Part shown: positions 52,485-60,482 of the stretch, in pieces
How the letters are laid out: every line of letters begins with the position of its first letter
Numbering within the stretch: position 1 is the first letter of the stretch
Assembly (NCBI RefSeq): GCF_029813835.1
Contig: NZ_JARVKV010000005.1
Location: 140,855 to 204,854, forward strand
Length of the DNA: 64,000 bases
Reading direction: 5' to 3'
From: Streptomyces sp. DH37
GTDB lineage: Bacteria; Actinomycetota; Actinomycetes; Streptomycetales; Streptomycetaceae
Program-made: the position numbers and the translations under genes
The notes under the pieces: generated by a model
Seen by the model: only the letters and a program-made list of their open reading frames with translations
Database searches by the model: none
Told to the model about the DNA's origin: nothing

Positions 52485-53675
52485 TCAGGCCGGCACCGGC
52501 TCCAGGTCCCGGGCGGGGGAGCGGGGCGGCGTGCCGAGGAGCGTCCGGTACGCGTGGGCGGCGGACACCAGGGTCATGTAGTGGTGCCAGCCCGGATAGG
52601 AGCGGCCCTCGAAGTCCAGCAGGCCGAAATCCTGCCTCAGTTCGCGCACCGCGTCGGCGGTGTCCGCCCAGCACCCGACGAGTGAGGAGAGTTCCGCGGT
52701 GCGGTGGTGCACCATGTTCGTGATCCACACCATGGAGGGGCGGCGCCGGTCGGTGAACAGGCGGTAGACGCACCGTTCCCGGACACCGGGCATCGCCGCC
52801 GCGGGCAGGCGGACCAGATGGGCCGGCGCGCCCGCGTTCCGGTGCGTACCGCCCGGGCAGCCGCCGACGACGGACCCCGCGTGCACCGTCCCGGCCGGGG
52901 GAAGACCGCGCCGGACGCCCGGCGCCGCGGGGGAGAGGGAGTCCCGTTCGGCCGTGTCGAGGAGCAGCACCGGGAAGTCGGGGGACACGGCGACCACGAA
53001 GTCCTGCCGCTGACGGGCCAGCAGGTGCGTCAGGCCCCTCACCTGCCTGCCGTCCCGGAGGTCGGCCACGAGGGGGAGCGGGGTCACACCGGCGTACCGG
53101 TGCAACCGGTCCGCCATGTCGAAGGCGTCGCTCCACACCGGCTCCGGCCGGATGTCGCCCGGAATGCGGGCCTGTTGGCGGAGGTGGGGGAGCGTCCAGC
53201 GCGACGGGAGGTGGAGACGCCAGTCGACGGACACGGCGGACCCGCCGCCGGACAGGAACAACCCCACGCCGACCTGGCAGTTGACGGTCTGGCCCAGACG
53301 GGGGACGAACCGCCGGTGCACTCCGCAGGAGTGGTCCCCCCGCTTGGGGAGGACCGCGGTCGCGACCGTCCAGGCACGGGGTCTGAGACGCTCCTCGGCC
53401 CACCGGGCCACTTCGTGCCGGACCGGTTCCCACTCCCAGGGACTGGAATTGACGAACTGCTGCAGGGACTGCGACGCCGTCGGGGAGTCCGTGACGGCTG
53501 CGGCCAGGCGCCGAACGGTCTTCTTGCCCGGCGCCGTCAGTAAACCCAGCAGGTAAGCGTGTCCCCAGCGCCGCTGGTCAGCGCGCTGCAGATGAGTGAA
53601 CACCCTGTCCGCGAAGGCGGAGAACTGGTCGGCGGGGACTGGCGCGCCGGCGGAGATCGGACGGAGCGAGGACAT
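52485..53675 (-). CDS. IS701-type transposase relative, probably domesticated (TTA codon)
   Basis: A 396-residue protein aligning along its length with IS701-family DDE transposases: WGHAYLLGLLTAPGKKTVRR, VNCQVGVGLFLSGGG, DWRLHLPSRWTLPHLRQQAR, LLDFEGRSYPGWHHYMTLVS. At the first catalytic position the usual VDDTGFPKKGTHSVGV is ATAVLPKRGDHSCGV, so the catalytic Asp is lost. The reading frame is otherwise intact and well coded. No terminal inverted repeats or target duplications are visible. Codon 45 (53541-53543) is TTA. The ATG at 53673-53675 has AAGGA upstream, and its promoter shares a 10-base element with the receptor gene. I infer a regulatory or DNA-binding role. Confidence 0.8.
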   Translation of the reverse strand: MSSLRPISAGAPVPADQFSAFADRVFTHLQRADQRRWGHAYLLGLLTAPGKKTVRRLAAAVTDSPTASQSLQQFVNSSPWEWEPVRHEVARWAEERLRPRAWTVATAVLPKRGDHSCGVHRRFVPRLGQTVNCQVGVGLFLSGGGSAVSVDWRLHLPSRWTLPHLRQQARIPGDIRPEPVWSDAFDMADRLHRYAGVTPLPLVADLRDGRQVRGLTHLLARQRQDFVVAVSPDFPVLLLDTAERDSLSPAAPGVRRGLPPAGTVHAGSVVGGCPGGTHRNAGAPAHLVRLPAAAMPGVRERCVYRLFTDRRRPSMVWITNMVHHRTAELSSLVGCWADTADAVRELRQDFGLLDFEGRSYPGWHHYMTLVSAAHAYRTLLGTPPRSPARDLEPVPA

Positions 53676-53729
53676 GGCGGTCCTTTCCCTGGGAGACGCC
53701 TCTTCGGCCGCCATAGAATAATTGACTCA

Positions 53730-53739
53730 ACTATGTTTT
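53730..53739. promoter_or_regulatory. Second copy of the ACTATGTTTT element
   Basis: An identical 10-base element to that at 50835-50844, 55 bases upstream of the IS701-like start. On the minus strand it precedes a TATTCT -10-like hexamer. It is a candidate receptor-binding half-site linking this gene to butyrolactone control. The remaining gap 53740-54081 has no gene I can support. Confidence 0.45.
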
Positions 53740-54081
53740 GCGTGGGGCGGGAATCGGACAACATGCCCCCGGGCAAACCGCCGTCAACGCGGAACCAGGG
53801 CGTCCGCCGCTGGCTGGAACAGATCACCTCGCCCCGCGCGGCGGGGAGCCGGGCTTGATGAGACCAGCGCGCGAACGCGACGCTGTGCTCCCCCACCTGC
53901 GAGATCGCCCGAGGAGCCCACGTCGGCGCCCGTGCCGCGCGCCGAGCCGACAGCATCGCGACACCGGTGCGCTTCGCGCCCGTGGTGCCGAGTGAACTCC
54001 CGTCGCGTGACCGCAGCCGCGCGGTACGGAAGTCCGTCCAGGCAACGGCCCCGACGATCAGCTAGCACCACGGAGCATCAC

Positions 54082-54672
54082 ATGCAGGCGAGAGCAGCGC
54101 GAACACGGCAGGCCCTGGTGGATGCGGCCGCCTCGGAGTTCGACCAGCATGGCTATGCCGGCACGTCGATGGTGCGGGTGTGCAGGGCCGCCGGCATCAC
54201 GACCGGCGCCCTGGCCTTCCACTTCGGCTCCAAGAGCGAGTTGGCCGATGCCGTCCAGGACCGTGGGTGCAGGGCCGTCCGCGCCGCCGTCGACCGCGTG
54301 AGGGCCGCCCCGCGCCCCGCGCTCGACCTCGTCGTCGAACTGACCGTGTGCCTGGCCCGCCTCCTCGAGGACGACGCGACCGTACGGTCGGCCGCCCGTC
54401 TGACGCGCGAACGCCCCGGCGCCTGCCCCGGCTGGTCGGCCTGCTGGCTGCCGACCGTCCGCGAACTCGCCCACCGGGCGCAGCGCATGGGCCAGTTGCG
54501 CGCCGGCACGCCTCCCGCAGCGGTGGCCAACCTCGCGGCGTACCTGCTCGCCGGAACCGAGATGACCGCCCGCGCCGCCCTCGAAGCCGCGCGCAAGCCG
54601 GATGCCGCGGAGCAGCTCCAGCAGTTGTGGGGCGTCGCCCTCCGCGGCATCTGCGCCGACCGCAACGCATGA
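54082..54672 (+). CDS. Second TetR regulator (butyrolactone-receptor homologue)
   Basis: A 196-residue protein. Helix-turn-helix: RTRQALVDAAASEFDQHGYA, GTSMVRVCRAAGITTGALAF, HFGSKSELADAVQ, which is the ScbR/ArpA type (ITTGALAFHF). The ligand half is shorter and more Ala-rich than in the first receptor. Loci with two such genes usually have one true receptor and one pseudo-receptor that senses antibiotics instead of butyrolactones. The ATG at 54082 has GGAG 8 bases upstream. It is followed by a strong terminator and then the hydrazine operon. Confidence 0.88.
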   Translation: MQARAARTRQALVDAAASEFDQHGYAGTSMVRVCRAAGITTGALAFHFGSKSELADAVQDRGCRAVRAAVDRVRAAPRPALDLVVELTVCLARLLEDDATVRSAARLTRERPGACPGWSACWLPTVRELAHRAQRMGQLRAGTPPAAVANLAAYLLAGTEMTARAALEAARKPDAAEQLQQLWGVALRGICADRNA

Positions 54673-54841
54673 CCCACCGGACCGGCCGCGGCCACGGCCC
54701 GCCGGCCCGGTGCCCCGGCCGGCACGCGGCACGACGGCCGCCCCGTACCCGGCGCCCGTCCGAGACTTGAGCAAGTCGGCGTTGCCGCCGCGGGGGCGAT
54801 GGGGAAGCCTGAGCCCGAACCACCCCCGTGGCAGGGACGCC

Positions 54842-54877
54842 CCGCGGGCGTGGCGGGCACGCCCGCCACGCCCGCGG
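54842..54877. terminator. 17-bp perfect hairpin after the second TetR gene
   Basis: CCGCGGGCGTGGCGGGC (54842-54858) pairs perfectly with 54861-54877 around a 2-base AC centre. It separates the TetR gene from the hydrazine operon. The following 54878-55133 should hold the operon promoter; TTGATT near 54943 is a possible -35, and GGATTAAATCC (55044-55054) is a small palindrome. Confidence 0.75.
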
Positions 54878-55133
54878 CGGCACCCTCCCGTACGGCACGC
54901 CGACCCCGGAACACCCCCGGGGCGCCTCGCCATATCCTCCTTTTGATTGAACGGTGCGATCCGCCTTTACCCGCCGGCGGCATGACCCAAAGTGGACGAC
55001 GGATGTCGCTTATTCCCCTCGTCCGGCCCCGCGTCAATGGCAAGGATTAAATCCGCAGCCAACCGGAACGACAGTCCGGCTGAGGTCTCGCCGCATTGTT
55101 CGGAACCCCCGACCAAAGGTCCCAGGAGGATTC

Positions 55134-56378
55134 ATGGCGAAATCTGAACGCATTGACGCGGTCGTCGTCGGCGGCGGGATCGCCGGATCCGCGCTGGCAG
55201 CAGCCCTGGCAGGTGATGGACACCAAGTGCTCCTCCTTGAGCGGCAGACCGTATACCGGGACAAGGTCAGAGGCGAGGTCATCAATTGCTGGGGAGTCGA
55301 GGAGCTTATCCAGCTAGGTCTTGAGGAATGCATCCTCAAAGCCGGAGGAACCTATGTCGACCGTTTCATCGGATTCGATGAGATAATCGATCCGGAAGCC
55401 GCCAGAGCCAAAGCGCTGCACCTGGACCAGATGCTCCCCGGAATACGGGGAGTCCTCGACGTCGGGCACCCCGAGGCGTGCGAGGCGCTCTCCAACGCCG
55501 CCCAGGAGGCAGGCGCCACCGTCGTACGCGGGGTGGGCGACGTCCTGGTCACCGGCGGCCCCGAACCCACCGTGCGCTACGAGCACAACGACCTCGAGTA
55601 CGAGGTCCCCTGCCGCCTGGTGGTCGGAGCCGACGGGCGGATGTCCACGGTGCGCCGCCAGCTGGGCATCGGTCTGACCCAGACCCCGCCGAACTCCCTC
55701 GGCGGCGGGATGCTCGTCGAGGACCTGCACGACTGGCCCGTGAACGTCACCTCGATCGGCACCGAAGGCGACCTGCTGTACTTCGTCTTCCCCCGCGAGG
55801 GGGCCCGCGCCCGCCTGTACCTGCTGCACGACGTCTCGCAGAAGGGCCGCTTCGCCGGACCGAACCGCCACAACGAGTTCCTTCAGGCCTTCCAGCTCCG
55901 CTGCATCCCCGACAGCGAGATGTTCGCCAAGGCCACCCCCGCCGCGACCTGCGCCTTCTACCCGATGAACGACGCCTGGGCCGATGTGCCCTTCGCGCCC
56001 GGAGCGGTCCTGGTCGGGGACGCGGCCGGGTGGACCGACCCGGTCATCGGGCAGGGCCTGTCCATCGCGCTGCGGGACGCGCGCGTGGTGCGCGACTGCC
56101 TGCGCTCCTCCGGCGCCTGGGACCCGGAGATCCTCCACCCCTATGCCCGCGAGCGCGAGGTGCGCATGCACCGCCTGCGGATCTCCGGCTCCGTGCGCAC
56201 CACGATGAACATGACCTTCACCCCCCGCGGCGTCGCCCGCCGCAGGGCGTACGCGGAGGTGTGGCCCACCGACCCCGTACTGGCGGGGTCGCGGCTGGCC
56301 ACCTTCAAGGGCCCCTTCCAGGTGCCCGCCGAGTCGTTCGACCCCGAGGTCATCGACCGCCTCTTCGCCCTGGGATGA
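55134..56378 (+). CDS. FAD-dependent monooxygenase, first gene of the hydrazine operon
   Basis: A 414-residue class A flavoprotein monooxygenase. FAD fold AVVVGGGIAGSALAAALAGD at residues 9-28, the DG motif VVGADGRMSTVR near 167 and the GD motif LVGDAAGWTDPVIGQGLSIA near 292. No N-terminal signal. AGGAGGA lies 5 bases before the ATG. Expected: NAD(P)H-dependent hydroxylation or oxidation of an intermediate; its place in the pathway is unknown. The first 300 bases have lower GC and different codon choice from the rest, with a change near 55430. Confidence 0.85.
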   Translation: MAKSERIDAVVVGGGIAGSALAAALAGDGHQVLLLERQTVYRDKVRGEVINCWGVEELIQLGLEECILKAGGTYVDRFIGFDEIIDPEAARAKALHLDQMLPGIRGVLDVGHPEACEALSNAAQEAGATVVRGVGDVLVTGGPEPTVRYEHNDLEYEVPCRLVVGADGRMSTVRRQLGIGLTQTPPNSLGGGMLVEDLHDWPVNVTSIGTEGDLLYFVFPREGARARLYLLHDVSQKGRFAGPNRHNEFLQAFQLRCIPDSEMFAKATPAATCAFYPMNDAWADVPFAPGAVLVGDAAGWTDPVIGQGLSIALRDARVVRDCLRSSGAWDPEILHPYAREREVRMHRLRISGSVRTTMNMTFTPRGVARRRAYAEVWPTDPVLAGSRLATFKGPFQVPAESFDPEVIDRLFALG

Positions 56379-56469
56379 CCCGGGCGCCGGAAGGCGCCCC
56401 ACCAGCACAGGACGCCGCCCCGCACCGAGGGGCGACGCGTGGACCGCACGCACACACGAGAGGAATCAC

Positions 56470-56808
56470 ATGTACATCAGGACCGCCGCCGGCGACGAGC
56501 TGATCCGCAAGAACGGCTGCGACATCCGCCAGCTCTACCCCTGGGACGGCGTCGTCACCCCGCCCTGGAACAGCACCCTGTGCTCCATCCGGCCCGAGGA
56601 GTCCAGCACCCCGCACGGCCACGACACCGACGAGACGTTCATCTTCATCAGCGGCCGGGGGCACGCACGGATCGGCGACGAGGAGCGGGACGTCGCGCCG
56701 GGCGACGTCATCTACATCCCGCACGGCACCAACCACATCGTCACCAACACCAGCGCGGACGACCCGCTGACCTTCGTCAGCATCTACTGGCTCCAGCCCG
56801 CACAGTGA
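56470..56808 (+). CDS. Stand-alone cupin of the hydrazine-forming cassette
   Basis: A 112-residue cupin with metal motif 1 PHGHDTDETFIFISGRGHAR (H-x-H-x4-E) and motif 2 PGDVIYIPHGTNHIVTNTS. It is followed after 14 bases by the MetRS-like gene. In characterised hydrazine synthetases (for example Spb40 of s56-p1) a cupin and a MetRS-like domain are fused; the cupin catalyses the N-N bond-forming rearrangement of the aminoacyl-O-N6-hydroxylysine ester. Here the same two parts are separate genes in the same order. AGAGGAAT lies 5 bases before the ATG. Confidence 0.85.
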   Translation: MYIRTAAGDELIRKNGCDIRQLYPWDGVVTPPWNSTLCSIRPEESSTPHGHDTDETFIFISGRGHARIGDEERDVAPGDVIYIPHGTNHIVTNTSADDPLTFVSIYWLQPAQ

Positions 56809-56822
56809 GGGGGAAGTCCTCC

Positions 56823-58445
56823 ATGACCGACGCCCCGCACGGCGCCGAACCCGGCCGGCGACGCATCAACGTCACCTTCTCCCCGCCCACCCCGAACGGT
56901 GACCTCCACCTGGGACACCTGTCGGGGCCGGTGCTGGGCAGCGACGTGTGCGCACGCGCCCAGAAGATCCACGGACACGACGTGGCCTTCGGCACCAGCA
57001 CCGACGACAACCAGACCTATGTCGTCACCACGGCCGAGCGGCTCGGCACCGACCCCGAGTCGCTGATCCGGCACGCCTTCGACAGCGTGACCAAGACCCT
57101 CGAACTGGCGGGCGTCGACGTCGACCTCTTCGAGCGACCCGACCCCGACTACACCGCCTTCGTCGAGGACTTCTTCACCCACCTGTGGCGGCACGGCGCC
57201 TTCGACCGCCGCGAGGTGGACCTGCCCTACGACGCGGCTTCGGACACCTACAAGGCCGAGGCCTTCGTCACCGGGCGCTGCCCGACCTGCCTGGCGCACG
57301 CCCGGGCCGGGGTCTGCGAGGCGTGCGGCCTCTACAACCTCCCCGGCGCCCTGCTGCCCGTGGCCGACTCGGCCTCGGCCCTGCCGAGCCGCCCGGTCCC
57401 CATCTGGGTCCTGGACCTGGAGCGCTACCGGCCGATGCTCACCAACTGGTACCGGTCCTCGGACGTGGGACTCCGCCCCGACCTGGACCGCGTGGTCGCC
57501 CAGACCCTCGCCGGACCCCTGCCGTACATACCGATCACCTACCCCGGCACCTGGGGGATCACGGTGGACTGGGACGGACCCCACAGCCTCCCCCAGGCCA
57601 TCAACGCCTGGCCGGAGATCTACGTGGGGCACGTGTACTGGCTGCGGCGGGCCCGTGAGGGCCGCCAGGCCGGCTGCGACGAACTGGTCCAGTTCATCGG
57701 CATCGACAACGGCTTCTACAACGCGTTCGTCTACGTGGCCCTGTCGCTGCTGGCGGTCCGCCACGGACTGCCGGTCGACCTGCCCCGAACCCGCACCCTC
57801 ACCAACCAGTACTACCTGCTGGAGGGCCGCAAGTTCTCCACCAGCAAGGGGGACGTGCGCTGGGCCGGGGAGTTCCTGGAGGGCGTCGGCCGCGACCGCA
57901 CCCGCTTCGTGCTCTCCCTGACCAGCCCGGAACTGCAGCAGTCCGAGTTCAGCGAGCCGGTGGCCGCCTTCACCCTGGCCACCCGGTTCGACGCCCCCCT
58001 GAAGACCGTCGCCGAGACCCTCACCACCGCCGCGGCCGGACGCCGCGTCGACGCCGAACCCTCCGACTGGTGGAGGACCGCGCTCGCGGCGTCGCGCCGG
58101 CGCTTCGAGGACGCCTACCGGCTGGAGACCTTCTCCATCCGCAAGGCGGCCGAGGCACTCGCCCTGCACCTGGAGACCCTGGCCCTGCGCTGCGCGGACC
58201 TGGACGCCGACGACCCCGGCGACGTCTGCGGCGCGCTGCAGTTCCTGTGGACCCTGCGCACCCTGGCCTGGCCCCTCACCCCGGACCTGTGCGAGCAGGT
58301 GTCGAACGCCTTCGGAGCCCCCTCGACCGTGGGAGCCCCGCCCCTGCTGGCGGAACTCGACCGCCGGCCCCCGGGGGCCTTCACCGGCCTCGCCGCCGGC
58401 CACACCCCCTCCCCCGGGGCACGGGACGACGCGCCGGCCGCCTGA
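56823..58445 (+). CDS. MetRS-like amino-acid ligase of the hydrazine-forming cassette
   Basis: A 540-residue class I aminoacyl-tRNA synthetase-like protein. HLGH at 29-32 (PPTPNGDLHLGHLSGP), a zinc knuckle with Cys 153, 156, 165 and 168, and KFSTSK at 337-342. All catalytic signatures are intact. It lacks the usual MetRS anticodon-domain character at the C-terminus. Its place next to the cupin, N-hydroxylase and DAO genes marks it as the half that activates an amino acid and esterifies it to an N-hydroxylated lysine, not a housekeeping MetRS. The amino acid cannot be read from sequence. The ATG at 56823 follows a GGGGGAAG site. Confidence 0.88.
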   Translation: MTDAPHGAEPGRRRINVTFSPPTPNGDLHLGHLSGPVLGSDVCARAQKIHGHDVAFGTSTDDNQTYVVTTAERLGTDPESLIRHAFDSVTKTLELAGVDVDLFERPDPDYTAFVEDFFTHLWRHGAFDRREVDLPYDAASDTYKAEAFVTGRCPTCLAHARAGVCEACGLYNLPGALLPVADSASALPSRPVPIWVLDLERYRPMLTNWYRSSDVGLRPDLDRVVAQTLAGPLPYIPITYPGTWGITVDWDGPHSLPQAINAWPEIYVGHVYWLRRAREGRQAGCDELVQFIGIDNGFYNAFVYVALSLLAVRHGLPVDLPRTRTLTNQYYLLEGRKFSTSKGDVRWAGEFLEGVGRDRTRFVLSLTSPELQQSEFSEPVAAFTLATRFDAPLKTVAETLTTAAAGRRVDAEPSDWWRTALAASRRRFEDAYRLETFSIRKAAEALALHLETLALRCADLDADDPGDVCGALQFLWTLRTLAWPLTPDLCEQVSNAFGAPSTVGAPPLLAELDRRPPGAFTGLAAGHTPSPGARDDAPAA

Positions 58446-58531
58446 ACCCGCGCCCCGCACCGGCCCGCCCGGGCCCGCAGTACCCCCTTCCGTACCGACC
58501 GGTACACCACCCGCCGCAAAGGAGTCGCGTC

Positions 58532-58909
58532 ATGCTGCGCACCTTCATGCACTCGAAGATCCACCGTGCGACCGTCACCGACAGCAACCTCAACTACGTC
58601 GGTTCCATCACCATCTCGCCCGAACTGCTCGAGGCCGCCGGGATAGGCGTCCACGAGCTGGTCCACATCGTCAACATCAACAACGGTGCCCGGTTCGAGA
58701 CCTACACCATCCTGGACGACTCCCCCGAGCCCCCGGCCGGGCAGATCGTGATCAACGGAGCCGCCGCCCGCCTCGTCCAGCGCGGGGACAAGGTCATCAT
58801 CATCAGCTACGCGCAGCTGACCGAGGAGGAGCGGGGGGGTTTCAAGTCCCGGGTCGTCCACGTCAACGACGCGAACGAGATCACCGACACGACCCTGCAG
58901 AGTTCCTGA
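58532..58909 (+). CDS. panD: Aspartate 1-decarboxylase in the hydrazine operon
   Basis: A 125-residue PanD. The self-cleavage site is Gly 24-Ser 25 (NYVGSITIS), which gives the pyruvoyl group. Lys 9, Tyr 22, Arg 54, Thr 57 and Tyr 58 all match the known active-site positions (MHSKIHRATVT; GARFETYTI). It should therefore be active and make beta-alanine from aspartate. Streptomyces normally carry panD elsewhere for pantothenate, so a copy inside this operon suggests a dedicated beta-alanine supply. AAGGAG lies 6 bases before the ATG. Two hairpins follow the stop. Confidence 0.93.
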   Translation: MLRTFMHSKIHRATVTDSNLNYVGSITISPELLEAAGIGVHELVHIVNINNGARFETYTILDDSPEPPAGQIVINGAAARLVQRGDKVIIISYAQLTEEERGGFKSRVVHVNDANEITDTTLQSS

Positions 58910-58955
58910 GGCGTACCGCCGGCCCATCGCCGGCAGGTACGGCCCGCGCCGCCGG

Positions 58956-58982
58956 CGGGGTGCCGGAACACCCGGCACCCCG
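58956..58982. terminator. Hairpin after panD
   Basis: An 11-bp stem, CGGGGTGCCGG (58956-58966) with its complement (58972-58982), around AACAC. A second, bulged stem (GTACC-GCCGGC type) lies just before it at about 58912-58940. Together they make a plausible terminator, splitting the operon into 55134-58909 and 59145-end. The 160 bases that follow may hold a second promoter, but none is clear. Confidence 0.65.
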
Positions 58983-59144
58983 TGGAGCGGGGGCCGTCCC
59001 GCCGGCCGCTCGGGCCGCCCCACCGCAAGACGGGGCCGGCAGGCACCGCGAGAGCGCGCGTGCCGGCCCCGGCACGACACACCACCGGCGCCCAGCCGCC
59101 TCCCCGTGTTCCTGCATGCACGACGAGTCGAGGATGCGTGACCA

Positions 59145-60482
59145 GTGACGAAGCAACAGGTTTACCCCATCTTGGGCATAGGCTTCGGGCCGGCGAACCT
59201 CTCCCTTGCCGTGATGCTCGACGAGCTCGGCCGCCTGGCGGACGCTCACTTCATCGAGCGCTCGGACCGCTTCCAGTGGCAGGACGAACAGCTCCTGCCC
59301 GGTGCGGACATTCAGAACAACCCGTTCCGCGACCTGGTCATGCAGCGCAACCAGGACAGCCCCCACACCTTCGTGAAGTACCTGGCCTCACGCGGAGCCC
59401 TCACCGACTACCTCCACCTGAACGCCAAGTTCCCCCTGCGCCGCGAGTACGCCGGCTACCTCGCCTGGGTCGCCGAGGCGTTCTCCGACTCGGTGGACTA
59501 CGGGCACGGCGCCACCCGGCTCGACCTCCTCGAGGACGAGGACGGGGGTGAGGTGTTCTGCGTCGAGACCGGGCGGGGCCGGCGCTACCTCGGCCGGACC
59601 GTCGTCATCGGCACGGGCCGTTCCCCGCGCATCCCGGCCCCCTTCGCGGCGAGTGCGGGACGGACCGTCTTCCACTCCACCCGGTACCTGTCGTCCATCG
59701 GCGCCCTGAGGCACCAGGACATCCGGGTGGCGGTCGTGGGCGCCAGCCAGAGCGCCATCGAGATCGTGCTCGACCTGCTGGAACGCCCCAACGTGCGGCA
59801 GGTCACGTCCATCCACCGGGGCATCGGCTTCCGGCTGAAGGACACCAGCCCCTACAGCCGCCAGGTGTTCCTGCCGGAGTTCGTGGACTACTTCCACCCG
59901 CTGCCCGCCGCGGTGAAGAGGCGCCTGCGCGCCGAACTGCGCTCCATCAACTACGCCACGTGCGACCAGGACGTGATCGACCGGCTCGTCGGCGTCCAGC
60001 GCGAGTACGAGCTCATCGGCTCGGACCGCCTGCGCCTGCGGCCCTTCACCGAGGTCACCGGGATCGACGCCTCGTCCCGCGGCGGAGCCCACCGCCTGAC
60101 GGTGCGCGACGTCAACCACCTCACCCTCGACACCGTCGACGCCGACGTCGTCATCCTGGCCACCGGGTTCAAGGACTTCGGCACCGGGCCGGGCGACGAG
60201 CCGTACCACCCGCTGCTCGAAGGCGTGGCCCACCGCCTGCCGCTGGACGAGGAGGGCGTCCCCGTGGTGGGACGCGACTACGCGATCGAACTCAAGACGC
60301 CCGAGTCCAGCCCCCGCCCCCTGAAGGTGTACCTCAACGGCCTGTGCGAGGCCAGCCACGGCATGGGCGACGCCGGGGCCCTGGCCATGCTGTCCGCGCG
60401 CGCCTCCGACATCGCCGAGTCGCTCCTGCTGCGCGACGCGCCCGAACTCCCGAGGCACCCGGCCGAACGGGTCCTGCGATGA
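59145..60482 (+). CDS. Lysine/ornithine N-monooxygenase (SidA/IucD/PvdA-like), N6-hydroxylation step
   Basis: A 445-residue flavin N-monooxygenase. FAD motif ILGIGFGPANLSLAVML, then FQWQDEQLLPGADIQNNPFR and DLVMQRNQDSPHTFVKYLAS, the classic PvdA/SidA block. NADPH motif VAVVGASQSAIEIVLDLL. The terminal ATGF motif is VILATGFKDFG. In hydrazine clusters the homologue (Spb38 in s56-p1) hydroxylates the side-chain amine of L-lysine; siderophore hydroxylases are related, but no siderophore synthetase is present here. GTG start; ATGA overlap with the next gene. Confidence 0.9.
   Translation: MTKQQVYPILGIGFGPANLSLAVMLDELGRLADAHFIERSDRFQWQDEQLLPGADIQNNPFRDLVMQRNQDSPHTFVKYLASRGALTDYLHLNAKFPLRREYAGYLAWVAEAFSDSVDYGHGATRLDLLEDEDGGEVFCVETGRGRRYLGRTVVIGTGRSPRIPAPFAASAGRTVFHSTRYLSSIGALRHQDIRVAVVGASQSAIEIVLDLLERPNVRQVTSIHRGIGFRLKDTSPYSRQVFLPEFVDYFHPLPAAVKRRLRAELRSINYATCDQDVIDRLVGVQREYELIGSDRLRLRPFTEVTGIDASSRGGAHRLTVRDVNHLTLDTVDADVVILATGFKDFGTGPGDEPYHPLLEGVAHRLPLDEEGVPVVGRDYAIELKTPESSPRPLKVYLNGLCEASHGMGDAGALAMLSARASDIAESLLLRDAPELPRHPAERVLR

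Noticed and set aside
52485..53675. An active IS701 insertion sequence.
   Set aside because: The first catalytic Asp is missing, and no terminal inverted repeats or target-site duplication can be seen around it.
56823..58445. Housekeeping methionyl-tRNA synthetase or a resistance copy of it.
   Set aside because: The cupin, N-hydroxylase and DAO neighbours match the hydrazine-forming cassette, and the C-terminus lacks normal MetRS anticodon-domain features. A resistance role is less economical.
59145..60482. Siderophore (hydroxamate) cluster.
   Set aside because: No IucA/IucC-type synthetase, NRPS, acyl-CoA hydroxylysine transferase of the usual type, or siderophore transporter is present.
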